Assembly: GCA_951804985.1 (NCBI GenBank)
Contig: OX638136.1
Location: 2,731,852-2,795,851, forward strand
Direction: 5' to 3'
Origin: Dryomyza anilis
Taxonomy: Eukaryota > Arthropoda > Insecta > Diptera > Dryomyzidae
DNA: 64,000 nt
The notes below the pieces were generated by a model. It searched no databases. It had not been told where the DNA came from and worked only from the letters and a program-made list of their open reading frames with translations. This document shows, piece by piece, positions 45,341 through 55,039 of this stretch. Position numbers and translations under genes: made by a program. How positions within the stretch are numbered: the stretch's first letter is position 1; every line of letters begins with the position of its first letter.

Positions 45341-45390
45341 ATCCACAACCGGACGTCAGTAATCCAGTCCTGGACGACAGAGTAACGGAT

Positions 45391-46440
45391 ATGGATGGTG
45401 AAACAATCTTGAGTCAAGTATTAACTGATCCTGAAGAAATTAAAACAGTTATTAGAGACTTTCAATACTCGCCGTTAGGTGGTCATCAGGGCACACTGAA
45501 AACATATTTTCGAATAAGAAAGCAATATAGGTGGAAGGGTATGCAAAAACAAATTAAAGAGTATGTAAAAAATTGCCCTAAATGTCAAGTTAACAAAAGT
45601 TCTTAGCTATCAAAAATGCCAATGGTTTTGACAGATACACCAACGCGCCCATTTGATAAAGTTTATATGGACTTAGTAGGAATTTTACCCGAGACAGTAT
45701 CTGGCAATAAATACATTTTAACAAATCAAGACGATTTTTCAAAATATATGTGCTGTGTAGCAATACCAGACGCAGAGACAAGCAAAGTGGCTAAAGCATT
45801 TTATGATGAAATTATAACACGCCACAATATTCCAAAAATGCTTGTAACTGACAATGGCTCTAATTTCGTCTCAAAGTTATTTTCTGATACATGCAAATTA
45901 TTGGGTATTAAAAAAATGCACATTACACCCTATCACCCACAGGCCAATGGATCATTAGAACGTAGTCACAGACCATTAGTAGAATATTTGAGATGTTTTG
46001 CTAAGGAGGATGGTTCCAATTGGGATCAATGGTTAAATTCGGCAATGCATGTCCATAATAATACGATGCATGTGTCAACTGCGCAAACACCTTTCCGAAC
46101 ACTATATGGTTATGATTCTGATATGCCAACTAATTTGAAACGTAAAGTTTCACCACTGTATAATGCCGATGATTATAACAAAATATTGAAATATCAAATA
46201 CCGCGGGCGCATGAAATAGTGAGACAAAATCAAGAAAAGGTAAAAGAAAAATCCAAAACGAGCTACGATAAATCATTAAACCCCATTGAGTTTCAAATTG
46301 GAGAAATGGTTGAAGAATCAAAATAGGAAATATAAATTTTCACCAATTTGGGTAGGGCCCTATAAGGTTTTGTCCGTCACTACCCCCGTGACAACGACAA
46401 TATTAATAAAAGGAAATGGAAAGAAAATACAACAATTTGT
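45391..46440 (+). pseudogene. Errantivirus B integrase
   Basis: 45391-45606: zinc-binding domain with LGGHQG and NCPKCQ. The first His of the HHCC set is Gln here (DFQYS against DFHDS in element A). After a stop, 45616-46326 is an uninterrupted catalytic core with MDLVG, TDNGSNF and GSLERSH, giving the complete D,D-35-E set. The C-terminal GPY/F-type part (SPIWVGPYKVLSV, about 46339-46377) is shifted out of frame near 46315; an in-frame duplicate is at 47313-47534. Confidence 0.85.
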
Positions 46441-48358
46441 TGAAAAAATACCATAATTAGAAATTGATGTATTAATTGTTAAAATGCGGAAATATCTTGA
46501 TAAATAAATTGCGAAAAGTTTAGTATGGTGTGATAATGAATAGGAAATAGGAAAACAGAAGAAAACGGTACCCACAGATCGCTATGTATTACTTAGGGTT
46601 AATTTACTAGCATGTGGCGGACCAAATTTAAAGATTACGAAAACAAGAAATATTAGGAAAAATATAAATATGAAAGAATTATAGATGATAACACGAGGTT
46701 TTTATACGAAATAAATGCGATAAAATATATTTGTATGAAATTGAGCAAAGTACTGCTGAGCGTAGATAACTAGCATAGAAATTTTGAATTGTAAAGGGAG
46801 TTATGGTTGAATTATTAATTTTAAATTAAAATGTAATGAAAAGTAGATTTTGAAGAATTGAATTTTGAATAAATAAAGAATTATTAATTTATGTTAATTG
46901 CTGACGGGCAAATAAATGACAAGTAGTTTTTTTTAGAGCTAGAAAATGCTCCAAATGATATATAGGACAAATATGATTGAAGTAAAAGACTAGAAATAAT
47001 ATTATAACAATATATAAATACGTTTACTACGAATGAAAAATTGGATTTTAAAGCTAAAATATGCTCCAAAAGACATATAAAAAATTATGATTGAATTACT
47101 TGATTAGAGAAATATTATAAAAGTATATAATTATTATTATTACGACAAAATTCATACACGATTTTTTAAGAGCTAGCAAATGCTCCAAGTATTATAGTGA
47201 AATTTAATTTTTTAAAGTCGTTAAGTATTACTTCGGGTAATTTACTAGCATATGCTATAAATTATAAGTTTATGTTGAATAGAAGAAAAAAAAAACAAAA
47301 AAAAGAAAGAAAATGTGGAAATTGAAGTTGAGGAAATATAAAGCAAAAATATATGAGTTTCAAATTGGAGAAATGGTTGTAATGAAGAATCAAAATAGGA
47401 AATATAAATTTTCACCAATTTGGGTAAGGCCCTATAAGGTTTTGTCCGTCACTACCCCCGTGACAACGACAATATTAATAAAAGGAAATGGAAAGAAAAT
47501 ACACAACAATTTGTTGAAAAAATACCATAATTAGAAATTGATGTATTAATTGTTAAAATGCGGAAATATCTTGATAAATAAATTGCGAAAAGTTTAGTAT
47601 TGTGTGATAATGAATAGGAAATAGGAAAACAGAAGAAACGGTACCCACAAATCGCTATGTATTACAAAATTTACTAGCATGTGGCGAACCAAATTTAAAG
47701 GTTATGAATACAAGAAATATTAGGGAAAATATAAATAAGAAAGAATTATAAACGATAACACGAGTTTTTTTTTTATACGAAATAAATGCGATAAAATATA
47801 TTTGTACGAAATTGAGATATTGAACAAATAGCTAAGTACTGCTGAGCGCAGATAACTAGCATAGAAATTTTGAATTGTAAAGTGAATTATGAAATTATGG
47901 TTGAATTATTAATTTTAAATTCAAATATAATGAGAAGTGGATTTTGATGTATTGAATTTTGAATTATTAATTTATGTTAACTGCTGACGAGCAAATAAAT
48001 GACAAGTAGGTTTTTTTTAGAGCTAGTAAATGCTCCAAATGATATATGGAAAAATGTGATTGAATTAAAAGACTAGAAATAATATGATAAAAAATATAAA
48101 AATACGTTTACTACGAATGAAACATAGATTTTTAGAGCTAGAATATGCTTTAAAAGAGATTATTACGATTGACTAAATTGATTAGAGAAATATTATAAAA
48201 ATTATGAGAAAATGCATACAACAGTTGCAAAATGCATACAAGACTTTTTAGAGTTAGCAAATGATCCAATTGTTATGTTGATATTTATTTTATTAAAGCA
48301 GCTAAGTATTACTTCGGGTAATTTTCTAGCCTGTGCAATAAATTATGAGTTTATGTTA
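46288..48358 (+). repeat. 1.07-kb tandem duplication after integrase
   Basis: Copy 1 (46288-47277) and copy 2 (47355-48358), offset by 1,067 bp, both start GAGTTTCAAATTGGAGAAAT and end near GAGTTTATGTT or AAGTTTATGTT. Inside each, GAGCTAGCAAATGCTCCAA and variants recur (about 46937, 47051, 47171, then 48020, 48138, 48250), a degenerate ~20-bp motif spaced ~115-120 bp. Mostly non-coding. Confidence 0.85.
47313..47534 (+). pseudogene. Duplicate integrase C-terminal domain
   Basis: A 73-codon frame with GEMVVMKNQNRKYKFSPIWV and PYKVLSVTTPVTTTILIKG, the GPY/F-like chromatin-binding C-terminus of Ty3/gypsy integrases. The upstream copy is frameshifted, while this duplicate keeps the frame, but it is detached from the catalytic core. 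Confidence 0.7.
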
Positions 48359-48419
48359 TATTCGATGTACTCTTCGAAAAGAGTCGACATCCGTAAGACT
48401 TTATGCTATTAATTAATTA

Positions 48420-49780
48420 ATTTGTAAATAAAACAACGAATTGTTTAAATTGTGAAGTAAAAACACAACAATACACGCACTACCTGCATTTTAAATATTA
48501 ATCCAACAGGGGCCAAGAAATTGCGTTGAACGAAGCAAGATTATGCGATGAGCGAGGTAATAATGTTTGCAGCGCAATGCAATTTCTTGGCAACGAAATC
48601 GCAACCTATGTAATGGAATGTATTAATTAAGAAAATATAAAGTAATCCAATTTTGATAAAATTAATTACCTCTATTAAAGTAATTAACGCAATAAATTAG
48701 ATAGTATAGATATAAGATATCAACCATTGCCTTGAAGTAAATCACTAATACTAGCCTACAAATACTGGTCTGCAACTTGATTAATTGCATACTCGTATTA
48801 GTTATAGTATTAGGTAAACTATAACGGAGATTTAAAATGATCACTTAGGTCCCGTTATGATTTACGAAAAGCAAGAAAATCAAAATAATTGAGGATGTTG
48901 AAAATCAAAAATAATTGAAGATGTTGAAAATCAAAAATAGCTGAAAATAATTGAAGATGACAATCAAAATAATTGAAGATGTTGAAAAGCAAAAGCGCTG
49001 AAAATAATTGAATAAAAACCAAAAATAGCTGAAAATAATTGAAGATGTTTAAAATCAAAATAGCTGGTCAAAACCCCCAATGGAATAAAAAGAACAGTTA
49101 TTTTAAATTTTCGTTTTTATTATTTTATTTTAATATTCTTTTACATAATATTAACTGCTGAAAACGTGAGAATAATTGAAGATTTCTAAAATCAAAAATA
49201 GCTGAAAATAATTGTAGAGATTTAAAATCATAAATAGCGGAAAATAAGTCAAGATGGCTAAAACCCGAAAATTAGCTGAAATATTTGAACAAAGAAATTT
49301 TGTTGAAATAAAAAGAATAGTTGTTTTAAAATTTTTATTTTTTTAAGATATTGTTTTAACGTGCTCAAGGTCCAGTCGGTACAAATTGGGTGTTTTGTAC
49401 CAACCAATAAAACAACAAACAATTGGCAAAATGCATTGAGTGGCAGATGGTACAGCTGTTTCAAAGGCAGCCAAGCCCCTTCATCAGCGATCTTTATCTG
49501 CAGATTCTACATTTCAAGTCGCTAAAGTTTTCCTTTTCCAATGAACACAATAAGAATTATGTGCATTGAAGAAAGAACCAAAAGCAAAAATGCAAAAACT
49601 GCATCAACTCAAGATTTTGCCAAAGTTGTTGTTGCATGCAGCAATTTTGCTACGTATAGGCTGCAGAGTTTCCACAGAATCAAATACGTAGGCTGCACTT
49701 TGTATAAAAAATGGGGTTTTTATTATTTTTAAAAAATATAAAAAATCCTTTAGATTTTAAACGCCGTGCACTGCGTTAAC
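48420..49780 (+). other. AT-rich spacer of element B with short repeats
   Basis: At 48880-49060 and 49160-49290, GAAAATAATTGAAGATGTTG / AAATCAAAAATAGCTG recur many times. TTAACGTGCTCAAGGTCCAG with its surroundings occurs at 49344-49396 and again at 49819-49871. Short ORFs (about 60-68 codons) lack motifs. Confidence 0.5.
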
Positions 49781-49941
49781 AATTAATTGTTTTTGTTTTA
49801 CGACATCTTTTGATTATTTTAAGATATTGTCTTAACGTGCTCAAGGTCCAGTCGGTACAAATTGGGTGTTTTGGACTTTGAGCACGTTAAGACAATATCT
49901 TAAAATAATCAAAAAAGGTCGTAAAACAAAAACAATTAATT
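49781..49941. repeat. Long hairpin with ~70-bp arms
   Basis: Arms 49781-49850 and 49873-49941 are almost perfectly complementary (left arm ...AAGATATTGTCTTAACGTGC...) around a 22-nt loop GTCGGTACAAATTGGGTGTT+TT. Such a structure would fold in RNA or DNA. Part of it is also present at 49344-49396 in the direct orientation. Confidence 0.9.
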
Positions 49942-49985
49942 TTTATTTGTTTTTATATATATTCAGAAACAATTTTTATTAATTT

Positions 49986-50249
49986 TTACTTCGAGTTACG
50001 ATTGAGCAGGTGCAACGAAGTCAGGATGTCAGGTATGGGCTCTACGGTGTATCCCCTCGTCTTTGAGTAGAATAACATCAGTTCTATGCTTTGAACGCAT
50101 AGGATAGCTTCCTCTAAGGTGTTTCGACGCCTGCATTCCTCGATGGTTGCTTTGACGGACTCGTCCAATCCGGGCTCGTCCCAGCAGTGATTTAAAGACC
50201 ACTGCCGGGCATATCCCTCGCAGAAGTCAAATATGCTCGAAGTCGTCAT
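49986..50249 (-). CDS. 87-residue ORF, unrecognised
   Basis: A minus-strand frame starting MTTSSIFDFCEGYARQWSLN and containing CVQSIELMLFYSKTRGYTVE. Its codons are less AT-biased than the surroundings, and it has four cysteines and a mixed composition typical of a real protein. It lies in the integrase-env spacer of element B but on the opposite strand. It could be a captured fragment or belong to another inserted element. A tract of about 19 A residues follows at 50363-50382. No family recognised. Confidence 0.35.
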   Translation of the reverse strand: MTTSSIFDFCEGYARQWSLNHCWDEPGLDESVKATIEECRRRNTLEEAILCVQSIELMLFYSKTRGYTVEPIPDILTSLHLLNRNSK

Positions 50250-50639
50250 AATTGAGGAATTACAGAAATCGAAGTATTACAGAATTTAAATAATACAATT
50301 GAGATGTGATATAATACTGAACGAATTATGATAAAGAAGCTTACAATAAATTACACGATACCAAAAAAAAAAAAAAAAAAAAACGGAAGTATACGGGGGC
50401 AGTATGTTGAGTAAGCAAAATTTAAAATTTTCTGGCCGAACCGCTTATGAAAGATAGTAGGCCGCAAAGGGCGAGGTGAAGATATGTGAAGATAGTTTTT
50501 GTGAATGAATTCTTGTTTGAAGTCATCAGCCATTATATAAATAAAAAAAAAAAAATGTAGGGGGGAAACATCGTTAAGAAAATTTATTTTTATGAAAGGA
50601 AAAATAGTACAGTGTTAGGAAATTAATGATAAAATAAAT

Positions 50640-51832
50640 CTGGAATAAGTCTTGCACCAGATATATAGGTCCATTTACCAAGGAGGAAAGACAAAGCAAG
50701 CTATAGAGATAGTAGGGAAAGATCTCAGATTCTCGGTGGTTTCTAAATGATGTACTCAATGTACACATCGCGGCCCAAGTGAAGACATTTGCAAGCAGCG
50801 GGTCACTAGTAGTAGTAGTAAAAATTCCTTTACCAGAGCCTACCCCGTTCAATTCGTTGAAAGTGTATGCCGTACCATTTCCAGGCCAAAAGGGATCGGA
50901 CTTGGTGGTACAGTACGCAGGAGAGTACATAGCGGCCATCAGGAAGAAGAATAGGTACCTGAAGCTGTCAGGAGAAGACGTGTCCCGGTGTGTGAATCTT
51001 GCTGTGAGGTTGGGATGCTGAGACCAGGTGAAAGTCTGAGGGCAAGCTGTAAATTTGCGGCAGTGGCTGCAAACGTGTTTTATCTGTTAAAAACCGAAAC
51101 ACCCAACCGATGGTTATACAGAGGACATGATGAGGGATTTGTCCTACAGTGCGGCGAAGAAGAAGCCGAAGTAAGGCTAACTGGTTTTGGATATTTCGTC
51201 CTAAGTCAGGGTTGTTCCTTGAGAAACCACGAGTTGCGGATCGCATTTAAAAATACACCTGTGATGTGGCATGAGTTCGAAATACAGCAATTCGACCACA
51301 GGGAGCTCCAGGAGGCGCTAAGACTGGATGAAATAGCAGCTAACCCGAAAGAAGGAGTGAAAGAAATAGAAGGAGCGCATATTGTTTCCATGGACCACAC
51401 CAACCTAAGAAAAGAGGTGGCCGAGGGTTATCAAAACCTTGACAACCTGCGATTGGAGTTAGCACGTGGACGCAGCACAGCTTTTGATAAGGGTTTTACT
51501 GAACAGATGTCCGTTGTAACCGTGAGTACCTGTGGCGTGGTTTGCATCCTTCTAATACTAGGATTATGGTGTCGAAAGCAAGCTAGACAAAGCCGTCGAC
51601 GTCAAAGGGACTTCAAGGACACTCGACTAAACGTTGCTGGATCTTCGAGCAGCAAGACCGTTGCATTCGAAACTAATGATAAGCAATCAGAAGTAAGTAA
51701 GCCGGAGAACAACCAAGAGGATCTGAAGGCAACTCTGGGACTAGAAGTACCGCTATCACAGATGGGACTCGCTGCACCCATGCCAATGGTAAGAAGGGTT
51801 TTGCTGTCTGCAGAGCCAACCATAATACCTAT
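50640..51832 (+). pseudogene. env: Errantivirus B envelope gene (broken)
   Basis: Plus-strand reading from about 50700 (WFLNDVLNVHIAAQVKTFAS) through 51021, then a frameshift near 50990-51000 into a frame continuing past 51832. The ectodomain has several cysteines (CKFAAVAANVFYLL, LQCGEEEAEV, QGCSLRNHEL), and a membrane segment VSTCGVVCILLILGLW near 51520-51570 is followed by a basic RKQARQSRRRQR and an ~80-residue tail. This matches the C-terminal half of errantivirus F-like envelope proteins. The cleavage-site region was not found. The C-terminus runs without a stop into the antisense of A gag at 51832, so the natural end is lost. Codon use here is more GC-rich than in the rest of B. Confidence 0.65.
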
Positions 51833-52251
51833 CTTCGCCCTTGAACACCGGGACCAGATTTCGTACGCATTTCGAAATATCGTCTGTAGGCATTTATCGT
51901 TTATTTTTTTAGTTAATGCTGCAAATTCGCCTTTCCAGCCTTCTATCTCTTTTATTTTATTCTCACTTTTGTGTTCCAAGAAATATATTAATTCTTCGAA
52001 CACGACATCTACTCCTACTTTAGAAAAACCCTTTGTGTTATTAACTTTATTTTTTATTAATTGTAAATATTCTTTATTATTTATTTCGAGGCTAATTTGA
52101 GCCCACAATTTATCCGTAAACCTGTCCAATTGCCCTAGTATGTTTCCGTATGCTAACTGTAATTGTTCCAATTCCGCCATATATTTATCAACGACAAAAA
52201 AAAATCCCAATTTATTTCCTAGAACACTCCACAGTTCACGTGGCTCCACAA
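51833..52251 (-). pseudogene. gag: Second copy of the A gag N-terminus (deleted)
   Basis: Minus-strand matches to 40182-40896: GTG GAG CCA opening, then ELWSVLGNKLGFFFVVDKYM, AELEQLQLAYGNILGQLDRF and FEELIYFLEHKSENKIKEIE. Compared with copy 1 it lacks about 320 bp (between the matches to about 40240 and 40567). Its left limit, ATCTTCGCCC at 51832, coincides with the RTE target site in copy 1. Confidence 0.75.
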
Positions 52252-53389
52252 TGTTAAAAGAAAAAATATTATAATTTTTTTTAAATTTTAAATCTGTTGA
52301 CTAAAATCAGATATTTTATAATAATGTTAAATTTTTAATTAAATTGACCATGTTATAAAAATAAAAAAAAAATATTTCAAATTTTCCAAATCTTTAATAT
52401 GTTATTTTATTCTCATTTAAATTTTAAAATGAAAATGATGTTTTAAATGTTTTAAAATTAAAAAAAAAATCAAAAATTCCGTTTCATATTAATTTTAGAA
52501 CAAATTTTATTTACTTATCTGAGTTTAATATTAAATAAATTTCCTATTTTCATTTTATTTCGTTTGTTATTTAATCTATATTTATTTAATTTCCATTTGT
52601 ATATTTATTTATTCAATTTATATTTATTACTTTATTAACCACTGTAATAAATGTTTAAATTTTCTGCTGTTACTCACGTATATTCAAAAGAAAAATTAAA
52701 TAATCACCATTTATTTTGTGATTTTTAGTCGTTTTCTTCCTTCTATAGTCCTTCTTCTCTTGTTGAGTGTCAATATAATGACAGTCAGTCATTTGAAAAC
52801 ATTTTTCCTATTGAGCATCTCTTGCTGTTCATTAATTTAGGTTGCTAACATATTTTATTAATATATTGTGCAATTGCACAATTGCCATTTTCAATGTGGG
52901 TTAACAACGCACTTGTTGTTGTTGTTAAAACATACAGCGAAAATATACAATGTCAGCACTAGTGACTGCGAACCCAATTCGCGGCAGCGTTAAGCGGTTG
53001 AATTGTAAACAAATATGCACGCAATAAAACTACCTGGTAGGCAAAGAAACTCATGACGACTTTAAATTAAGGTTATCATGAGTTAATGAATTTTTGAATG
53101 AGTTGCGTTTTTTCTCACGGTCAGGGTTAAGAACTCTGGCGAAATGTGAAATTAAAGAAAAACAGCAAGAGATGTTTGGGAAAGTAGCATTGAAAATTAG
53201 TTTAAGTATTAGTATATAAGCTTTAGTTATTTGGTTCTTAAGAGAGTTGCTATTAGATTAACAAGTGAGTCCAATAAGTGGAACAGAAAAAGGATATAAA
53301 AGCTATAAGAAGGATACATTTGAAATGGAGTAAGTGTTGTTATTTATTAAATGTCTTATTTTTAGGTGATGAAGTAGGAACCATTAACA
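52252..53389 (+). repeat. LTR-like block X, copy 2
   Basis: 1,138 bp from TGTTAAAAGAAAAAATATTA to GGAACCATTAACA. It matches 40897-41755 but has a single copy of the internal repeat and about 530 bp (52800-53340) absent from copy 1, so copy 1 carries a deletion. On its right it joins the leader of errantivirus A (CTCTCGGTCC...), not a primer-binding site. Confidence 0.7.
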
Positions 53390-53422
53390 CTCTCGGTCCT
53401 TGAGAAACCGGCTGCTCCAAAA
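53390..53422 (-). promoter_or_regulatory. Primer-binding site and leader of errantivirus A
   Basis: The minus strand reads LTR end ...ACAACA, then TTTTGGAGCAGCCGGTTTCT and CAAGGACCGAGAG. The TGGAGCAGCCGG core resembles the TGGCGCAGC-type site at 24116-24132, and CGACCGAGAG-like sequence follows in both. Confidence 0.65.
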
Positions 53423-53830
53423 TGTTGTATGTTAAAAGTCCTTCTACTAGGACTTTAACTTCCTTGATCCTCGCTTTAAAAGTTGGTTACACTTATACTT
53501 AACATGTATTTGTAGACACTTCAGCTTATCGGAAACAATTGATTCTTAGTCTATTCTTAACTTCTACATAACACCTCGTATTCTTATAATTTCACAATAA
53601 ATTGAGTAATTTCATCATGCTAAAATAACTTAGTCAGCGTATTTATAATTTCACAATAAATGGAGTACTTTCATCATTCTAAAATAACTTAACCTTAAAA
53701 GTATGCCATAAAGAAAAAAATACTTGTTATGTTATGTTGTGGATCATAAGCACGCTGTTAGTTCCACGATTATGATACACAACAGTGGATCATATGTAAG
53801 CTGTGAACTCTACGATTAGGATACACAACA
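53423..53830 (-). repeat. 5' LTR of errantivirus A
   Basis: 408 bp, TGTTGTATGTTAAAAGTCCT ... GATACACAACA. It matches 27721-28331 with two deletions totalling about 200 bp (the segments between CTTGATCC and CGCTTTAAAAG, and between AAATAACT and AACC(C/T)TAAAAG). It is followed by CTAG at 53831-53834. Confidence 0.85.
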
Positions 53831-54297
53831 CTAGTGTCAACAAACAAAGAGTCGCGTCCTTAGACACTACTTTTGACAAACACAACTTCGAAGTTGTGAA
53901 GGACTTCGTATACCTAGGTACCAGCATCAATAAGGAAAACAATGTCGGCCTGGAGATTAGCCGAAGAACAGGTGTTACTTTGGGCTCTGTAGGCAATTGA
54001 GGAGCAGAGCCCTCTATGGACGGAAAAAAATTACGCTCTATAAGTCGCTCATCATGCCAGTCCTCCTCTATGGCGCTGAGGCATGGACGCTTGCCAACAC
54101 CGATGAGCGAGCTTCGAGAGAGAGATTCTTCGGAAAAATCTATGGCCCAATGTGCGTTGAAAACGAGTACAGAATCAGATGGAACAACGAGCTGTATGAG
54201 CTCTACGCCGACATTGGCATAGTCGAGAGTATGGATGAAAGCGCTCCAGCAAAAAAGGTGTTCAATTCTGTACCCAGTGGTGGTCAACGTATTCAGT

Positions 54298-54299
<2 letters not shown>
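53831..54299 (+). mobile_element. RTE copy 3, right fragment
   Basis: Continues the RTE reading from 27720: STNKESR-like sequence, then KHNFEVVKDFVYLGTSINKE, MPVLLYGAEAWTLANTDERA and RFFGKIYGPMCVENEYRIRW. It has frameshifts and is more diverged from copies 1 and 2 than they are from each other, so it is an older insertion. It ends abruptly at GGTGGTCAACG before an (AT)n run, lacking the 3' tail. Confidence 0.8.

Positions 54300-54366
<67 letters not shown>
54300..54366. repeat. (AT)n microsatellite between ATTCAGTTAAATATA repeats
   Basis: Pure (AT)n bordered on both sides by ATTCAGTTAAATATA (54292 and 54364). Confidence 0.95.
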
Positions 54367-54367
<1 letters not shown>

Positions 54368-54369
<2 letters not shown>

Positions 54370-54589
54370 GTTAAATATACTAGAAGTCGTAACACTGCCG
54401 CCACTAAATTTAATAGATGTTGGAATTAGGGAAGGTTTGTTAGATGATGGACTAGATCATCTATTTCTTAACTTAGACGATCCGAGTATGTTAAATGCGG
54501 ATCGTCATTATTGTAATTTAATGGACGATGATGATGAAAATATTTTATTAAACGTTCTACTCAGTTTTGAGCAGATAATGCAAACATAA
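54368..54589 (+). pseudogene. Acidic C-terminal coding fragment, unrecognised
   Basis: An open frame from the (AT)n run to TAA at 54587-54589. It encodes LEVVTLPPLNLIDVGIREGL, LLDDGLDHLFLNLDDPSML and a DDDDENILLNVLLSFEQI tail. It is acidic with regularly spaced leucines and broadly similar in style to the ORF at 11546-11953 (LFDGND, LDDP). Its 5' part is missing. AATAAATAAA lies about 50 bp after the stop. No family recognised. Confidence 0.35.
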
Positions 54590-54722
54590 GTTTTATTAAT
54601 TATTTGTTATATTGTTTCAAATCGTTTTAATAAATAAATAAAACAATATGTATATATTTAAATATTTTATTTAAAAATGAATATATTTAAAAGTAAGTAT
54701 AGATACGTTTTTATTAATAATG

Positions 54723-55030
54723 TTAATCGAATGGAGCCATCCCCATTACTTCTGATTGTCGTCCTTTAAAAATAATAGACCACTTCTTCTCATTTATATT
54801 ATAGAAATATGGATCATCGGTTTCAACTTTTCTAAAAATTATTGCTGGTAGATAAAACCATCTATTGTCCGTTAGATGTACAATTAATTTTGTTCCATTA
54901 ATTGTGTTTTTCCATTCAAATTTAGTAATCCTGAATCCTGATCAATGGGCAAGTCATCTACTCTAATGTATGTAGAAAGGTTTCCTTTTGCTAAACTAAT
55001 AATTTCAGCGAATTCATTAAAAAAATAATA
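54723..55030 (-). pseudogene. Small virus-like gene remnant, possibly OB-fold type
   Basis: Minus-strand reading in two frames: NEFAEIISLAKGNLSTYIRV followed by DDLPIDQDSG, then, after a frame change near 54930, NGTKLIVHLTDNRWFYLPAI, KKWSIIFKGRQSE and a stop at 54723. From memory it resembles short proteins that accompany packaging-ATPase genes in invertebrate virus-like elements and may be OB-fold nucleic-acid binders; this is unverified. It converges on the acidic fragment at 54368-54589, which may have the same origin. Confidence 0.35.
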
Positions 55031-55039
55031 AAAATATAT

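Larger units (their letters stand above)
41756..51832 (+). mobile_element. Errantivirus B, plus strand
   Basis: Gene order gag (decayed), protease, RT/RNase H, integrase, env over 10 kb. It is closely related to errantivirus A in pol but opposite in direction, so A and B are head-to-head with LTR-like block X between them. Its left edge is a primer-binding site; its right edge is an abrupt junction at 51832 with A gag sequence, so a normal 3' end (polypurine tract plus LTR) is missing. About 4 kb of spacer separates integrase from env. Confidence 0.75.
27721..53830 (-). mobile_element. Errantivirus A provirus complex with nested insertions
   Basis: LTRs with the same ends (TGTTGT...ACACAACA) at 27721-28331 and 53423-53830 define one minus-strand provirus of 26.1 kb, flanked by CTAG (27717-27720 and 53831-53834) inside a once-continuous RTE. 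A polypurine tract adjoins the left (3') LTR and a primer-binding site adjoins the right (5') LTR. The gene order on the minus strand is gag, protease, RT/RNase H, integrase, env, as in insect errantiviruses. An RTE copy (37245-40181) splits gag. A second errantivirus (B, plus strand) and duplicated gag/LTR-like blocks lie between gag and the right LTR. Confidence 0.8.
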
